NCBI RefSeq assembly: GCF_014650555.1
Contig: NZ_BMVE01000001.1
Span: forward strand, 620,001 to 684,000
Direction of reading: 5' to 3'
Length of the DNA stretch: 64,000 bases
Source of the DNA: Streptomyces goshikiensis
GTDB taxonomy: Bacteria; Actinomycetota; Actinomycetes; Streptomycetales; Streptomycetaceae
Shown piece after piece: positions 54,401-63,786 of the stretch. The number at the start of each line of letters is the position of its first letter. Position 1 is the stretch's first letter. The translations under genes were made by a program, and so were the position numbers. The notes below the pieces were generated by a model. That model did no database searches, had not been told where the DNA came from, and saw nothing but the letters and a program-made list of their open reading frames with translations.

Positions 54401-54838
54401 TCAGCGCTGCTCGTCGAGCACGCGCGCACACCGCCCGAGCAGCGCGATCAGCAGCTCCCGCTCCTCGTCCGAGAACGCGGCGGCGAGCGCCCGCTCGACG
54501 CGGACGGCATCGGTGTCGGCTCGCCGCATCACCGCGTCGCCCTCTTCGGTGAGCCGGGTCTCCAGGACGTTGCGGTGCCATTCGTGCGGGGTCCGCTCGA
54601 TGAGCCCGCGCTCCTGGAGGTTCTTCAGCACGGTGTTCATGGTCGGCGGCGTGACCCCGCAGAGCCGGGCGAGGGCGGCGGCGGAGATGCCCGGCTTCTC
54701 GGAGAGCCAGAGCAGGGCGGCGTACTGCGGAACCGTTACGCCGGCGGGCTTCAGGGCCCCGTTCTTCGCCGCGAGGAGCGCCTGCTCGGCGCGCTTGATG
54801 TGGGAGCCGATGCGCTCCTCGGCGGGCATGGAGGTCAT
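54401..54838 (-). CDS. MarR-family regulator
   Basis: A 145-residue winged-helix repressor. The DNA-binding part covers about residues 35-100 (ISAAALARLCGVTPPTMNTVLKNLQERGLI, two helices by position) with wing RTPHEWHRNVLETRLT. No cysteine suggests thiol sensing apart from C60. It is divergent from the beta-propeller gene, and a perfect palindrome in the 80-bp gap is its likely operator. The ATG at 54838 has AGGA seven bases upstream; another ATG lies three codons in. Confidence 0.92.
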   Translation of the reverse strand: MTSMPAEERIGSHIKRAEQALLAAKNGALKPAGVTVPQYAALLWLSEKPGISAAALARLCGVTPPTMNTVLKNLQERGLIERTPHEWHRNVLETRLTEEGDAVMRRADTDAVRVERALAAAFSDEERELLIALLGRCARVLDEQR

Positions 54839-54857
54839 GGCCGCATCCTACGGCCCC

Positions 54858-54886
54858 TTGCAAACATTAGAGCTCTAACATACCTT
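54858..54886 (+). promoter_or_regulatory. Promoter of beta-propeller gene
   Basis: TTGCAA (54858-54863), a 17-base spacer and TACCTT (54881-54886) make a good housekeeping promoter, 33 bp before the ATG at 54919 and with GAAGAGGA between. Confidence 0.7.
54867..54878. promoter_or_regulatory. MarR operator palindrome
   Basis: TTAGAGCTCTAA is a perfect 12-bp palindrome lying entirely inside the -35/-10 spacer of the propeller gene promoter and 29 bp before the marR start. Binding here would block both genes. It is AT-rich in a very GC-rich surrounding. Confidence 0.72.
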
Positions 54887-54918
54887 CGCCTTCACCTACC
54901 AAGAAGAGGACACACAAC

Positions 54919-55899
54919 ATGCGACGCGCCCTCCTCCCCCTCACCGCACTCACCCTCACGGCGGCGGCCACCCTCACCGCCACGACGACCGCCCACGCCA
55001 CACCCCCCACCCCCAAGATCTCCACGGCGTTCACCCTCCCCGGCGAGAAGGTCTACCCCGAGGGCATCGCCGCGGACCCGCGCACGGGCACGGTCTACGT
55101 CGGCTCGTACGCGGACGGCACCATCTACCGGGCCCGCCCCGGCGCCCGCACCGCCGAGGTGTTCCTGCCCGCCGGCACCGACGGCCGCCACACCGCGAAC
55201 GGACTGCGCGTCGACGCCCGGGGCCGCCTGTGGGTCACCGACTCCACCGCCGGCGTCGCGGTCTACGACCCCCGGACCGGAACCCGCCTGGCCCACTTCG
55301 AGGTCGAGGGCGGCGAGGCCTCCTTCGTCAACGACCTGGCCATCACCCCCGACGGCACCGCCTACCTGACGGACAGCTTCCGCGGGGTGGTCTACCGCGT
55401 CACCCCGGCCCAGCTGGCCGCCGGCTCCGGCGCCCTGCGCACGGCGTTCGACCTGCGCGGCCACCTGAGGCCGCAGCCCGCCGGCGCCGTCACCCTGAAC
55501 GGCATCACCGCCGACCGGACCGGCCGCTACCTGCTCACCGTCGACATGACGGCCGGCGAACTCCACCGCCTCGACCTGCGCACCGGCGCCATCACCCGGG
55601 TCACCCTGACCGGCGGCGACCTCCTCCACGCCGACGGCCTCGACCTCTCCCCCGACGGCACCCTGCGCGCGGCCCACAACACCACCAACACCCTGACCCG
55701 CTGGCGGCTCTCCCCCGACGGCACCCGAGCCCGCCTGACCCGCACCCTCACGGACCCGGCCCTCCAGATCCCCACCACCCTCACCCACACCCCGGGCCGC
55801 ACCCTGGTCGTCCGCTCCCAATTCGACAAGGACGGCCCCCTCACCCCCTCCACAGGCACCCCAACCACCTTCACCATCGCCGCGGTCCAGGCCCTGTAA
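54919..55899 (+). CDS. Secreted SMP-30/NHL-type beta-propeller protein
   Basis: A 326-residue secreted protein. The Sec signal (1-27) ends at THAHA/ATTTAHA before TPPTPK. Six repeated blades of the type GIAADPRTGTVYVGSYADG, DLAITPDGTAYLTDS and GLDLSPDGTLRAAHN follow, as in SMP-30/gluconolactonase-like or strictosidine-synthase-like propellers. Such folds hydrolyse lactones or esters with a calcium site; metal ligands E (YPEGIA), N (FVNDLA) and D (HADGLD) fit. Under probable control of the divergent MarR. Natural substrate unknown; a quorum-type lactone or a xenobiotic is possible. Confidence 0.85.
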   Translation: MRRALLPLTALTLTAAATLTATTTAHATPPTPKISTAFTLPGEKVYPEGIAADPRTGTVYVGSYADGTIYRARPGARTAEVFLPAGTDGRHTANGLRVDARGRLWVTDSTAGVAVYDPRTGTRLAHFEVEGGEASFVNDLAITPDGTAYLTDSFRGVVYRVTPAQLAAGSGALRTAFDLRGHLRPQPAGAVTLNGITADRTGRYLLTVDMTAGELHRLDLRTGAITRVTLTGGDLLHADGLDLSPDGTLRAAHNTTNTLTRWRLSPDGTRARLTRTLTDPALQIPTTLTHTPGRTLVVRSQFDKDGPLTPSTGTPTTFTIAAVQAL

Positions 55900-55941
55900 C
55901 CAACCCCCTCTCCCGACGGCCGCGATCGCTAGGGTTGCCCC

Positions 55942-56343
55942 ATGACCGCACTGCCCGACGGGATGCGCCCGCCGCGCGCGGAAGGCTGGTTCGCGGAGGA
56001 CCTCGACCGCCTCCCCGAGGCACCCCGCCACACCGAGCTGATCGACGGAGCCCTCGTCTTCGTGCTGTCGCCGCAGCGGTCCTGGCACGGCCGCCTCGTC
56101 ACCGCCCTGACCACCACGCTCATGGCGCAGGCGCCGGCCGGCTTCGAGGTCGAGCGGGAGATGACGATCCGCCTCGATGCCCGCAACCGCGAGGACGGCG
56201 CACCCGTCGTCCACGTCTACGAGCTCGACGAACCGAGCGGCGCCTACGCACCCGCCGGCATCTTCCGCGGCGCCCTCCAGCGCCCGGTGCCCTTCGAGGT
56301 CAGCCTGGACCTCGACAAGCTCACACCACCCCGAACCAGCTGA
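55942..56343 (+). CDS. Internally deleted Uma2-family protein (remnant)
   Basis: A 133-residue relative of the Uma2/DUF820 nuclease-like proteins abundant in Streptomyces (normally about 185-195 residues). The N-terminal third (AEDLDRLPEAPRHTELIDG, QRSWHGRLVTALTTTL, VEREMTIRLDARN) runs directly into the C-terminal third (EDGAPVVHVYELDEPSGAYA). About 60-70 residues with the PD-(D/E)xK catalytic core are missing, in frame. It should be inactive as a nuclease. TAGGGT ends six bases before the ATG at 55942, so the message may be leaderless. Confidence 0.8.
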   Translation: MTALPDGMRPPRAEGWFAEDLDRLPEAPRHTELIDGALVFVLSPQRSWHGRLVTALTTTLMAQAPAGFEVEREMTIRLDARNREDGAPVVHVYELDEPSGAYAPAGIFRGALQRPVPFEVSLDLDKLTPPRTS

Positions 56344-56364
56344 AAGCAAAGCACGGGCATGCAG

Positions 56365-56396
56365 AAGGGGTCGGCTCCAGACGGAGCCGACCCCTT
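56365..56396. terminator. Bidirectional terminator
   Basis: A 14-bp stem (56365-56378 with 56383-56396), AGAC loop and TTTT run lie between the Uma2 remnant and the ychF end. Confidence 0.85.
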
Positions 56397-56443
56397 TTGA
56401 CCTGCGCGTCTGCCACGTCAGTGACGTGGTGACACGGCAGCCG

Positions 56444-57532
<1,089 letters not shown>

Positions 57533-57655
57533 GTTGGCGACTTCCCGTAGCTGGAGGGGGCGGCGGCCCGGGAGTGGGCCACCGGACAGTTTACTTTCCG
57601 ATGAGTGGGGGTGGATGTACGCGTGTCCGGCCGCCGGAACCGCACGGTCCGCGCC

Positions 57656-57661
57656 TACTTT
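57656..57661 (+). promoter_or_regulatory. -10 hexamer, probable leaderless start
   Basis: TACTTT ends six bases before the GTG at 57668, with no ribosome site between. The -35 area is poor, so confidence is low. Confidence 0.35.
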
Positions 57662-57667
57662 GGTGGG

Positions 57668-58198
57668 GTGGAGCAATACAGGACGCGACCCGTCGTTCAC
57701 CCGCAGCGACAGCAGCCGGGCGCTCCGGCCGCCGGCGACGCCGCCGCGCACACGGGCGCCGGTGTGCCCGCCCAGAGCGGCGGGCGGCCCGGTGCGCCCG
57801 TGGCCGGCCGCCGGCTGCCCCGCCCGAAGCTGACCGGCCTCGGCGGCGGCCTGTTCGGGTGCGTGACGATGCTGCTGGCCGGCGGCATCGTCTGGCTGCT
57901 CTTCGGCTCGTCGCTCTTCGTGTACGGGCTGCTCTTCCTGCCCGTCGCCGCCGCCATCGCCCTCTGGGTGCGGCCGGCCGACCTGATCACCGCGCCGATC
58001 AGCGCCCCCCTCGCCTTCGCCGCCGGAGTGTGGCCCATCGCGGGCGGCTCCGGCGGCTTCGGCGGTCAGCTGATGGGGGTGGTCTCGGCGCTGTCCCTGC
58101 ACGCCGGCTGGCTGTACGCGGGGACCCTCGTGGCCGCGCTGATCGCGCTCGTCCGCAAGGCGGCGCTGATCGGGAAGCGGCCCAAGGCCAAGCGCTAG
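57668..58198 (+). CDS. DUF6542 membrane protein
   Basis: A 176-residue protein with a 50-residue polar, Pro/Ala-rich N-terminus and four to five membrane helices from about residue 57 (FGCVTMLLAGGIVWLLFGS, LLFLPVAAAIALWV, SLHAGWLYAGTLVAAL). It ends KRPKAKR. The GTG at 57668 is preferred over frames beginning upstream at 57605. Divergent from ychF. The stop codon TAG lies within the first unit of a 12-bp repeat (see 58187). Function unknown. Confidence 0.8.
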   Translation: MEQYRTRPVVHPQRQQPGAPAAGDAAAHTGAGVPAQSGGRPGAPVAGRRLPRPKLTGLGGGLFGCVTMLLAGGIVWLLFGSSLFVYGLLFLPVAAAIALWVRPADLITAPISAPLAFAAGVWPIAGGSGGFGGQLMGVVSALSLHAGWLYAGTLVAALIALVRKAALIGKRPKAKR

Positions 58199-58234
58199 AC
58201 CAAGCGCTGGACCAAGCGCTGGACCAAGCGCGAG
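58187..58234. repeat. 12-bp tandem repeat across a stop codon
   Basis: Four units of ACCAAGCGCTGG type, with a fifth partial one (58235-58243). The first unit has TAG (58196-58198), the stop of the DUF6542 gene, where the next two units have TGG. The reading frame continues open through the other units as TKRW TKRW TKRE to a TGA at 58253-58255. Confidence 0.85.
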
Positions 58235-58272
58235 ACCGAGCGGCGCACGGCCTGACCGCTTCCCGGCCCCGG

Positions 58273-59010
58273 CTAGTGCTTCGCCGCCATCGCCGCGCCG
58301 ACGATGCCCGCGTTGTTCTGCAGCTTCGCCGGCACGATCTCGGCCCTGATGCCCTCGATCAGCGGCAGGAACTTCTCGGGCTTGCGGCTGACCCCGCCCC
58401 CGATGATGAACAGGTCCGGGGAGAACAGCATCTCCACGTGCGCCAGGTACTTGTGCAGCCGGTGCGCCCAGCGCTCCCAGGTGAGGTCCCCGTCCTCCTT
58501 GGCCTTGACGGACGCCCGGGTCTCCGCGTCGTGCCCCTTGAGCTCCAGGTGGCCGAGCTCCGAGTTCGGGACCAGGTGCCCGTCCGTGAAGAGGGCGCTG
58601 CCGATGCCCGTACCCAGGGTGAGCAGGATGACCGTGCCGGAGCGCCCGCGCCCCGCCCCGTACGTCATCTCCGCGACCCCGGCGGCGTCCGCGTCGTTCA
58701 GCACCGTGACCGGACGGCCGTCGAGCCGGTCGCTGAGCAGGGTCGCCGTGTCGACGCCGACCCAGGCCTTGTCCATGTTGGCGGCCGTCCGCGTGACACC
58801 GCCGGTGACGACCCCGGGGAAGGTCACCCCGATGGGCCCGTCCCAGTCGAAGTGGCGCACCACCTCGACGACACAGCCGGCCACCCCGTCGGGGGTGGCC
58901 GGCTGTGGTGTCAGTACCTTGTGGCGCTCCTGCACCAGGTCGCCGCGCTCCAGGTCCACGGGAGCGCCCTTGATCCCGGAACCGCCGATGTCCACACCGA
59001 AGATCTGCAT
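58273..59010 (-). CDS. ppgK: Polyphosphate glucokinase
   Basis: A 245-residue ROK-family sugar kinase that phosphorylates glucose with polyphosphate (or ATP). The first phosphate motif is DIGGSGIKG (6-14); the sugar-binding NDADAAG and second phosphate motif [10 protein letters not shown] follow. TFPGVV and ELGHLELKG are typical of the actinobacterial enzyme. It lacks the usual ROK zinc Cys cluster. ATG at 59010; GGTGAG three bases upstream may be a ribosome site, though the same bases include TACGGT six bases before the ATG. It lies 26 bp after ispH. Confidence 0.93.
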   Translation of the reverse strand: MQIFGVDIGGSGIKGAPVDLERGDLVQERHKVLTPQPATPDGVAGCVVEVVRHFDWDGPIGVTFPGVVTGGVTRTAANMDKAWVGVDTATLLSDRLDGRPVTVLNDADAAGVAEMTYGAGRGRSGTVILLTLGTGIGSALFTDGHLVPNSELGHLELKGHDAETRASVKAKEDGDLTWERWAHRLHKYLAHVEMLFSPDLFIIGGGVSRKPEKFLPLIEGIRAEIVPAKLQNNAGIVGAAMAAKH

Positions 59011-59036
59011 GGACTCACCGTACGAAACGACGCGCG

Positions 59037-60020
59037 CTACTTCTCGGCGATCAGCCGAGCCGCCTCCGCGCGCAGGTCGCGGCGCAGCTCCTTCGGCAGC
59101 GAGAAGACGATCGATTCCTCGGCCGTCTTGACGATCTCCACGTCCGCGAAGCCGCGCTGGGTGAGCCACTCCAGCACCTCCTCGACGAGGACCTCCGGCA
59201 CCGAGGCGCCCGAGGTCAGGCCGACGGTGGTGACGCCCTCCAGCCAGGCCTCGTCGATCTCGCTGGCGAAGTCGACGAGGTACGCGGCGCGCGCGCCGGC
59301 GTCCAGGGCGACCTCGACGAGCCGGATGGAGTTCGAGGAGTTCTTCGAGCCGACGACGATGACCAGGTCGGAGTCGGCGCCCATCACCTTGACCGCGGCC
59401 TGGCGGTTGGAGGTGGCGTAGCAGATGTCGTCGCTCGGCGGCGAGACGAGCAGCGGGAACTTGGTCTTCAGCGCGTCGACCGTCTCCATCGTCTCGTCGA
59501 CCGAGAGGGTGGTCTGCGACAGCCAGACGACCTTCGACTCGTCCCTGACCTGGACCTTCTCCACGTCGTGGGGGCCGTCCACGATGGTGATGTGCTCGGG
59601 GGCCTCGCCGGAGGTGCCGATGACCTCCTCGTGGCCCTCGTGGCCGATGAGGAGGATGTCGAAGTCCTCGTTCGCGTACCGGATGGCTTCCTTGTGCACC
59701 TTGGTGACCAGCGGGCAGGTCGCGTCGATCGTGGCGAGCTTGCCGCGGGCGGCCTCCTCGTGCACCACCGGGGCCACGCCGTGCGCGGAGAACATCACGA
59801 TGGAGCCCTCGGGCACCTCCTCCGTCCGCTCGACGAAGATGGCGCCCTTCTTCTCCAGCGTCTGGACGACGTACTTGTTGTGCACGATCTCGTGGCGGAC
59901 GTAGACCGGCGCACCGTACTGCTCGAGAGCCTTCTCGACAGCGATCACGGCTCGGTCGACGCCCGCGCAGTAGCCGCGGGGGGCGGCGAGCAGGACACGG
60001 CGGGAAGCGGGAGCAGTCAT
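59037..60020 (-). CDS. ispH: HMBPP reductase (4-hydroxy-3-methylbut-2-enyl diphosphate reductase)
   Basis: A 327-residue [4Fe-4S] enzyme that makes IPP and DMAPP in the last step of the MEP isoprenoid pathway. The three cluster cysteines are in [22 protein letters not shown] and [11 protein letters not shown]. The His residues in HEIVHNK and SAHGVAP bind the diphosphate. The start at 60020 is the most likely; TACGAT ends seven bases before it. An ATG at 60029 is an alternative. Confidence 0.95.
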   Translation of the reverse strand: MTAPASRRVLLAAPRGYCAGVDRAVIAVEKALEQYGAPVYVRHEIVHNKYVVQTLEKKGAIFVERTEEVPEGSIVMFSAHGVAPVVHEEAARGKLATIDATCPLVTKVHKEAIRYANEDFDILLIGHEGHEEVIGTSGEAPEHITIVDGPHDVEKVQVRDESKVVWLSQTTLSVDETMETVDALKTKFPLLVSPPSDDICYATSNRQAAVKVMGADSDLVIVVGSKNSSNSIRLVEVALDAGARAAYLVDFASEIDEAWLEGVTTVGLTSGASVPEVLVEEVLEWLTQRGFADVEIVKTAEESIVFSLPKELRRDLRAEAARLIAEK

Positions 60021-60115
60021 GTGCTCCATCGTACGGGGGACTCCAGCAGGCCGGTCGTCGCCCGTTCGGCACAGACTGGGTCGAATGTCCGTACTGCCCA
60101 TACCCCGGAGGAACG

Positions 60116-61489
60116 ATGGCGGCCGTGACGGAGCCCGGTGCGGAGCGGACCTCGCTCCGGCGCAGCCTCGGCTTCCGGGACCTGGTCGTCTACGGGCTGC
60201 TGTTCATCGCTCCGATGGCCCCGGTCGGGGTGTTCGGCACCCTCGACGCCAAGTCGCACGGGGCGGTCGCCCTCGTCTACCTGTTCGCGACGGTCGCGAT
60301 GGGCTTCACCGCCTTCTCCTACGCGCAGATGGTGCGGGTCGCCCCGCAGGCCGGCTCGGTGTTCACCTACGCCCGCAAGGGCCTCGGCGAGGGGCCGGGG
60401 CTGATCGCCGGGTGGATGGCGATGCTCGACTACCTGCTGATCCCGGCCGTGGCCTATCTGTTCTCCGGGATCGCGATGAACGCGCTGGTCCCGGAGGTGT
60501 CCCGGTGGGTGTGGACGGCTCTGGCGGTGATCGTGACGACCCTGCTGAACCTGTGGGGCGTACGGGCGGCCGCGCGGGTGGGGTTCGCCGTGCTGGCCCT
60601 GGAGATCGCGGTGCTGCTGGTGTTCGTGGTGGCCGCGGTGTCGGTGCTGGTCCAGGGCGGGGCGCAGCGCGGCTGGCTGTCACCGTTCACCGGTGACGGC
60701 TCGCTGGGTTTCCCGACGGCCGCCGTACTGGGCGCGGTGTCGGTGGCGGTGCTCTCGTACCTGGGCTTCGATGCCATCGCCTCCTTCGCGGAGGAGGCGA
60801 CGGGCGGCTCGGAGAAGGTGGCGCGGGCGGTGCTGTGCTGTCTGGCGATGGCCGGGGTGCTGTTCATCGCGCAGAGCTATCTGGTGGCGCTGCTGATGCC
60901 GGTGTCCTCGGCGGAGCTGGCGGCCGATCCGGGGCGGCAGGGGCCGGCGTTCTACGACGCGGTGGAGTTCTCGGTCGGGGGCTGGCTGCACGACCTGGTC
61001 GCCGCCAGCAAGGCGATCGGGGCGGCGTTCGCGGCGCTGGCCGGGCAGGCGGCGGCCGGCCGGCTGGTGTTCGCGATGGCCCGGGAGCGGCGGCTGCCGC
61101 GGGCGCTGGCGCGCACCTCGGACGGGACGCCCCGGCCGGCCCTGCTGGTGGCGGCGACGATCACGCTGGTCGCGGCGGTGTGGGCGGCGCGCCGCGACGA
61201 CGGTCTCGACCACCTGGTCTCGGTGGTCGACATCGGGGCGCTGGTGGCGTTCACCCTGCTGCACGCCTCGGTGGTCGGCTGGTTCGTGGTCCGGCGCGCC
61301 GAGGGTCCGCCGATCTGGTGGAAGCACCTGGTGATCCCGGTGCTGGGCGCGCTGGTGACCGTCGCGGTGATCGTCGAGGCGTCCTGGACGGCGCAGCTGG
61401 TGGGGGCGGTGTGGCTGGTGGTGGGCCTGTGCGTGCTGGTGGCGCAGCGCGGGCGACGCGCGGAGGACGCCCCGGGGGACGCCCCCTGA
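60116..61489 (+). CDS. APC-family amino acid permease
   Basis: A 457-residue transporter with about twelve membrane helices (for example [38 protein letters not shown]). The APC consensus is seen in [18 protein letters not shown] and [20 protein letters not shown]. It resembles putrescine or small-amino-acid importers, but the substrate is not certain. GGAGG five bases before the ATG. It lies between ispH and xseA, an insertion relative to the mycobacterial order. Confidence 0.9.
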   Translation: MAAVTEPGAERTSLRRSLGFRDLVVYGLLFIAPMAPVGVFGTLDAKSHGAVALVYLFATVAMGFTAFSYAQMVRVAPQAGSVFTYARKGLGEGPGLIAGWMAMLDYLLIPAVAYLFSGIAMNALVPEVSRWVWTALAVIVTTLLNLWGVRAAARVGFAVLALEIAVLLVFVVAAVSVLVQGGAQRGWLSPFTGDGSLGFPTAAVLGAVSVAVLSYLGFDAIASFAEEATGGSEKVARAVLCCLAMAGVLFIAQSYLVALLMPVSSAELAADPGRQGPAFYDAVEFSVGGWLHDLVAASKAIGAAFAALAGQAAAGRLVFAMARERRLPRALARTSDGTPRPALLVAATITLVAAVWAARRDDGLDHLVSVVDIGALVAFTLLHASVVGWFVVRRAEGPPIWWKHLVIPVLGALVTVAVIVEASWTAQLVGAVWLVVGLCVLVAQRGRRAEDAPGDAP

Positions 61490-61515
61490 CCTCTGTCGGC
61501 GCGGCCCGTTAGCCT
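61486..61515 (+). promoter_or_regulatory. Promoter of xseA, leaderless
   Basis: CTGACC (61486-61491), an 18-base spacer and TAGCCT (61510-61515) end six bases before the ATG at 61522. There is no ribosome site, so xseA is probably leaderless. Confidence 0.55.
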
Positions 61516-61521
61516 GCGTGC

Positions 61522-62742
61522 ATGGGTCTGAATACGTCGGCTGACGCGCCGCTGCCGGTCGGGCAGGTGTCCCGGCTCATCGGGGGCTGGATCGACAAGC
61601 TCGGCCAGGTGTGGGTGGAGGGGCAGATCACGCAGCTCTCGCGGCGGCCGGGGGCGGGGGTGGTCTTCCTGACGCTGCGCGATCCCTCGCATGACATCTC
61701 GCTCAGCGTGACCTGCTTCCGGCAGGTCTACGACGAGGTCGCGGACGCCGTGACGGAGGGCGCGCGGGTCGTCGTCCTGGCCAAGCCGGAGTGGTACGCC
61801 CCGCGCGGGCAGCTGTCCCTGCGGGCCACGGAGATACGGCCGGTCGGCATCGGCGAGCTGCTGGCCCGGCTGGAGAGGCTGAAGCGGTCGCTGGCCTCCG
61901 AGGGGCTGTTCGCGCTGGACCGCAAGAAGCCGCTGCCGTTCCTGCCGCAGCTGATCGGGCTGGTGGTGGGGCGGGCCTCGGCGGCCGAGCGCGACGTACT
62001 GGAGAACGCCCGGCGGCGCTGGCCGGCGGTCCGCTTCGAGGTGCGCAACGTGGCGGTCCAGGGGGTGCACGCGGCGGCACAGGTGATCCGGGCGGTCCAG
62101 GAGCTCGACGCGCTGCCCGAGGTGGACGTGATCATCGTGGCCCGCGGCGGCGGCAGCGTGGAGGACCTGCTGCCGTTCTCCGACGAGGAGGTCGTCCGGA
62201 CGGTGGCGGCGGCCCGGACCCCGGTGGTCTCGGCAATCGGGCACGAGCCGGACTCCCCGCTGCTGGACCTGGTGGCGGACCTGCGGGCCTCCACGCCGAC
62301 GGACGCCGCGAAGAAGGTGGTCCCGGACGTCAACGAGGAGCTGGAACGCGTACGTCAGCTGCAGGGCCGGGGGCTGCGCGCGGTCCGGGGGCTGCTCGAC
62401 CGGGAGGAGCGGGGGCTGGCCCACGCGCTCGCGCGCCCGGTGTTCGTCCACCCGCAGCGCATGGTGGAGACCCGGGAGGAGGAGGTGGAGGCGCTGCTGG
62501 CGCGCAGCCGGCGGACCCTGGGGCACCTGCTGGACCGGGCGGACTCGGAGCTGACGCACACCCTGGCCCGGGTGGTGGCGCTGTCCCCGGCGGCGACGCT
62601 GGAGCGGGGGTACGCGGTGCTCCAGCGGGCGGACGGGCACGTGGTGCGCTCGCCGGAGGAGGTCGCGGAGGGCGACGAGCTGCGCGCGCGGGTCGCGGAG
62701 GGCGAGTTCCACGTACGGGTCGACGGCCCGCCGCAGCACTGA
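61522..62742 (+). CDS. xseA: Exonuclease VII large subunit
   Basis: A 406-residue subunit of the single-strand exonuclease that acts with XseB in repair and recombination. The N-terminal OB fold (about 12-105) ends in [11 protein letters not shown], followed by the catalytic domain with [25 protein letters not shown] and [12 protein letters not shown], and a long helical coiled coil that binds small subunits. Length is normal. 35 bp upstream of xseB. Confidence 0.94.
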   Translation: MGLNTSADAPLPVGQVSRLIGGWIDKLGQVWVEGQITQLSRRPGAGVVFLTLRDPSHDISLSVTCFRQVYDEVADAVTEGARVVVLAKPEWYAPRGQLSLRATEIRPVGIGELLARLERLKRSLASEGLFALDRKKPLPFLPQLIGLVVGRASAAERDVLENARRRWPAVRFEVRNVAVQGVHAAAQVIRAVQELDALPEVDVIIVARGGGSVEDLLPFSDEEVVRTVAAARTPVVSAIGHEPDSPLLDLVADLRASTPTDAAKKVVPDVNEELERVRQLQGRGLRAVRGLLDREERGLAHALARPVFVHPQRMVETREEEVEALLARSRRTLGHLLDRADSELTHTLARVVALSPAATLERGYAVLQRADGHVVRSPEEVAEGDELRARVAEGEFHVRVDGPPQH

Positions 62743-62777
62743 ACTGACACTGGATACATTCGAGGTGGGAAACGGGA

Positions 62778-63020
62778 ATGGCTGAAACCGATACATCGCT
62801 TGGGTATGAGCAGGCGCGCGACGAACTCGTCGAGGTCGTCCGCAGGCTGGAGGCCGGCGGTACCTCGCTGGAGGAGTCCCTGGCCCTGTGGGAGCGGGGC
62901 GAGGAGCTCGCGCAGGTCTGCCGGCACTGGCTGGAGGGGGCCCGCGCCCGGCTGGACTCGGCGCTGGCGGCCCGGGAGGCCGGGACCCCGGACGGGGATC
63001 CGGAGGGTGGCCGAAAGTGA
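62778..63020 (+). CDS. xseB: Exonuclease VII small subunit
   Basis: An 80-residue helical-hairpin protein that binds the coiled coil of XseA. YEQARDELVEVVRRLEAGG and LEESLALWERGEEL are the family signature. GAGGTGGGAA precedes the ATG. The C-terminus EAGTPDGDPEGGRK is variable. Confidence 0.92.
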   Translation: MAETDTSLGYEQARDELVEVVRRLEAGGTSLEESLALWERGEELAQVCRHWLEGARARLDSALAAREAGTPDGDPEGGRK

Positions 63021-63046
63021 TCCGCCTCACCTCGGAGCGGATTTAG

Positions 63047-63076
63047 TTGAAGTTTCATCTATCTGCGTCGTAGAGT
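63047..63076 (+). promoter_or_regulatory. Promoter of the nitroreductase-type gene
   Basis: TTGAAG (63047-63052), 18-base spacer, TAGAGT (63071-63076). The -35 overlaps an imperfect dyad TTGAA-GT-TTCAT (63047-63058), a possible repressor site. Transcription would begin about 37 bp before the ATG. Confidence 0.55.
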
Positions 63077-63119
63077 CGGGACATCGGCTTCACCCCCCTG
63101 TACGTAAGAAGGCTTTCCG

Positions 63120-63713
63120 ATGTCTCTCGTTCTTGACTCCGCCGCGCAGGACCTGCTGTTCCGCGAGGCTCGCACCGTTGGTTCGTTCTCCGACGAGCCG
63201 GTGACCGAGGAGCAGGTCCAGGCGATCTACGACCTGGTGAAGTACGGCCCCACCGCCTTCAACCAGACGCCGCTGCGCATCACCCTGGTCCGCTCCGCCG
63301 AGGCCCGCGAGCGCCTCGTGCGGCACATGGCCGAGGGCAACAAGGCCAAGACCGCCGCCGCCCCGCTGGTCGCGATCCTCTCCGCCGACAACGAGTTCCA
63401 CGAGGAGCTCCCGGCTCTGCTGCCGCACTTCCCGCAGGCCAAGGACGTCTTCTTCGCCGAGCGCCCGGTCCGCGAGCAGTCCGCGCTCCTGAACACCGCG
63501 CTGCAGGCCGCGTACTTCATCGTCGGCGTCCGCGCCGCCGGTCTCGCCGCCGGCCCGATGACCGGTGCGGACTTCGCGGGCCTCCAGAAGGAGTTCCTGG
63601 ACGACGACCACACCCCGCTGATGGTCGTCAACATCGGCAAGCCGAGCGACGAGCCCGCCGCGTTCGGCCGCGCCCCGCGCCTGGAGTTCGACCAGGTCGT
63701 CACGACCGTCTGA
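63120..63713 (+). CDS. Malonic semialdehyde reductase/nitroreductase-family protein
   Basis: A 197-residue FMN-dependent nitroreductase-fold protein of the RutE/HadB type. FTLV-like motif KYGPTAFNQTPLRITLVRS holds FMN-binding Arg and Ser/Asn positions, and GVRAAGLAAGPMTGAD and NIGKPSDEPA complete the site. Start ATG with AAGG about eight bases upstream. The Rut genes for pyrimidine breakdown are not nearby, so it may act as a general quinone or aldehyde reductase. Codons are strongly biased to those used by highly expressed genes (GCC, CTC, CGC, GAG), suggesting high expression. Followed by a strong terminator. Confidence 0.9.
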   Translation: MSLVLDSAAQDLLFREARTVGSFSDEPVTEEQVQAIYDLVKYGPTAFNQTPLRITLVRSAEARERLVRHMAEGNKAKTAAAPLVAILSADNEFHEELPALLPHFPQAKDVFFAERPVREQSALLNTALQAAYFIVGVRAAGLAAGPMTGADFAGLQKEFLDDDHTPLMVVNIGKPSDEPAAFGRAPRLEFDQVVTTV

Positions 63714-63725
63714 GCCCCGCGCCAC

Positions 63726-63768
63726 GAAGAAGCCGCCCGCCCCGGATCCCGGGGCGGGCGGCTTCTTC
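63726..63768. terminator. Strong bidirectional terminator
   Basis: A perfect 18-bp stem (63726-63743 with 63751-63768) with a 7-base loop, and TTCTTC on the far arm, between convergent genes. Confidence 0.88.
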
Positions 63769-63786
63769 ACGTCCGGAGGACAGGCC

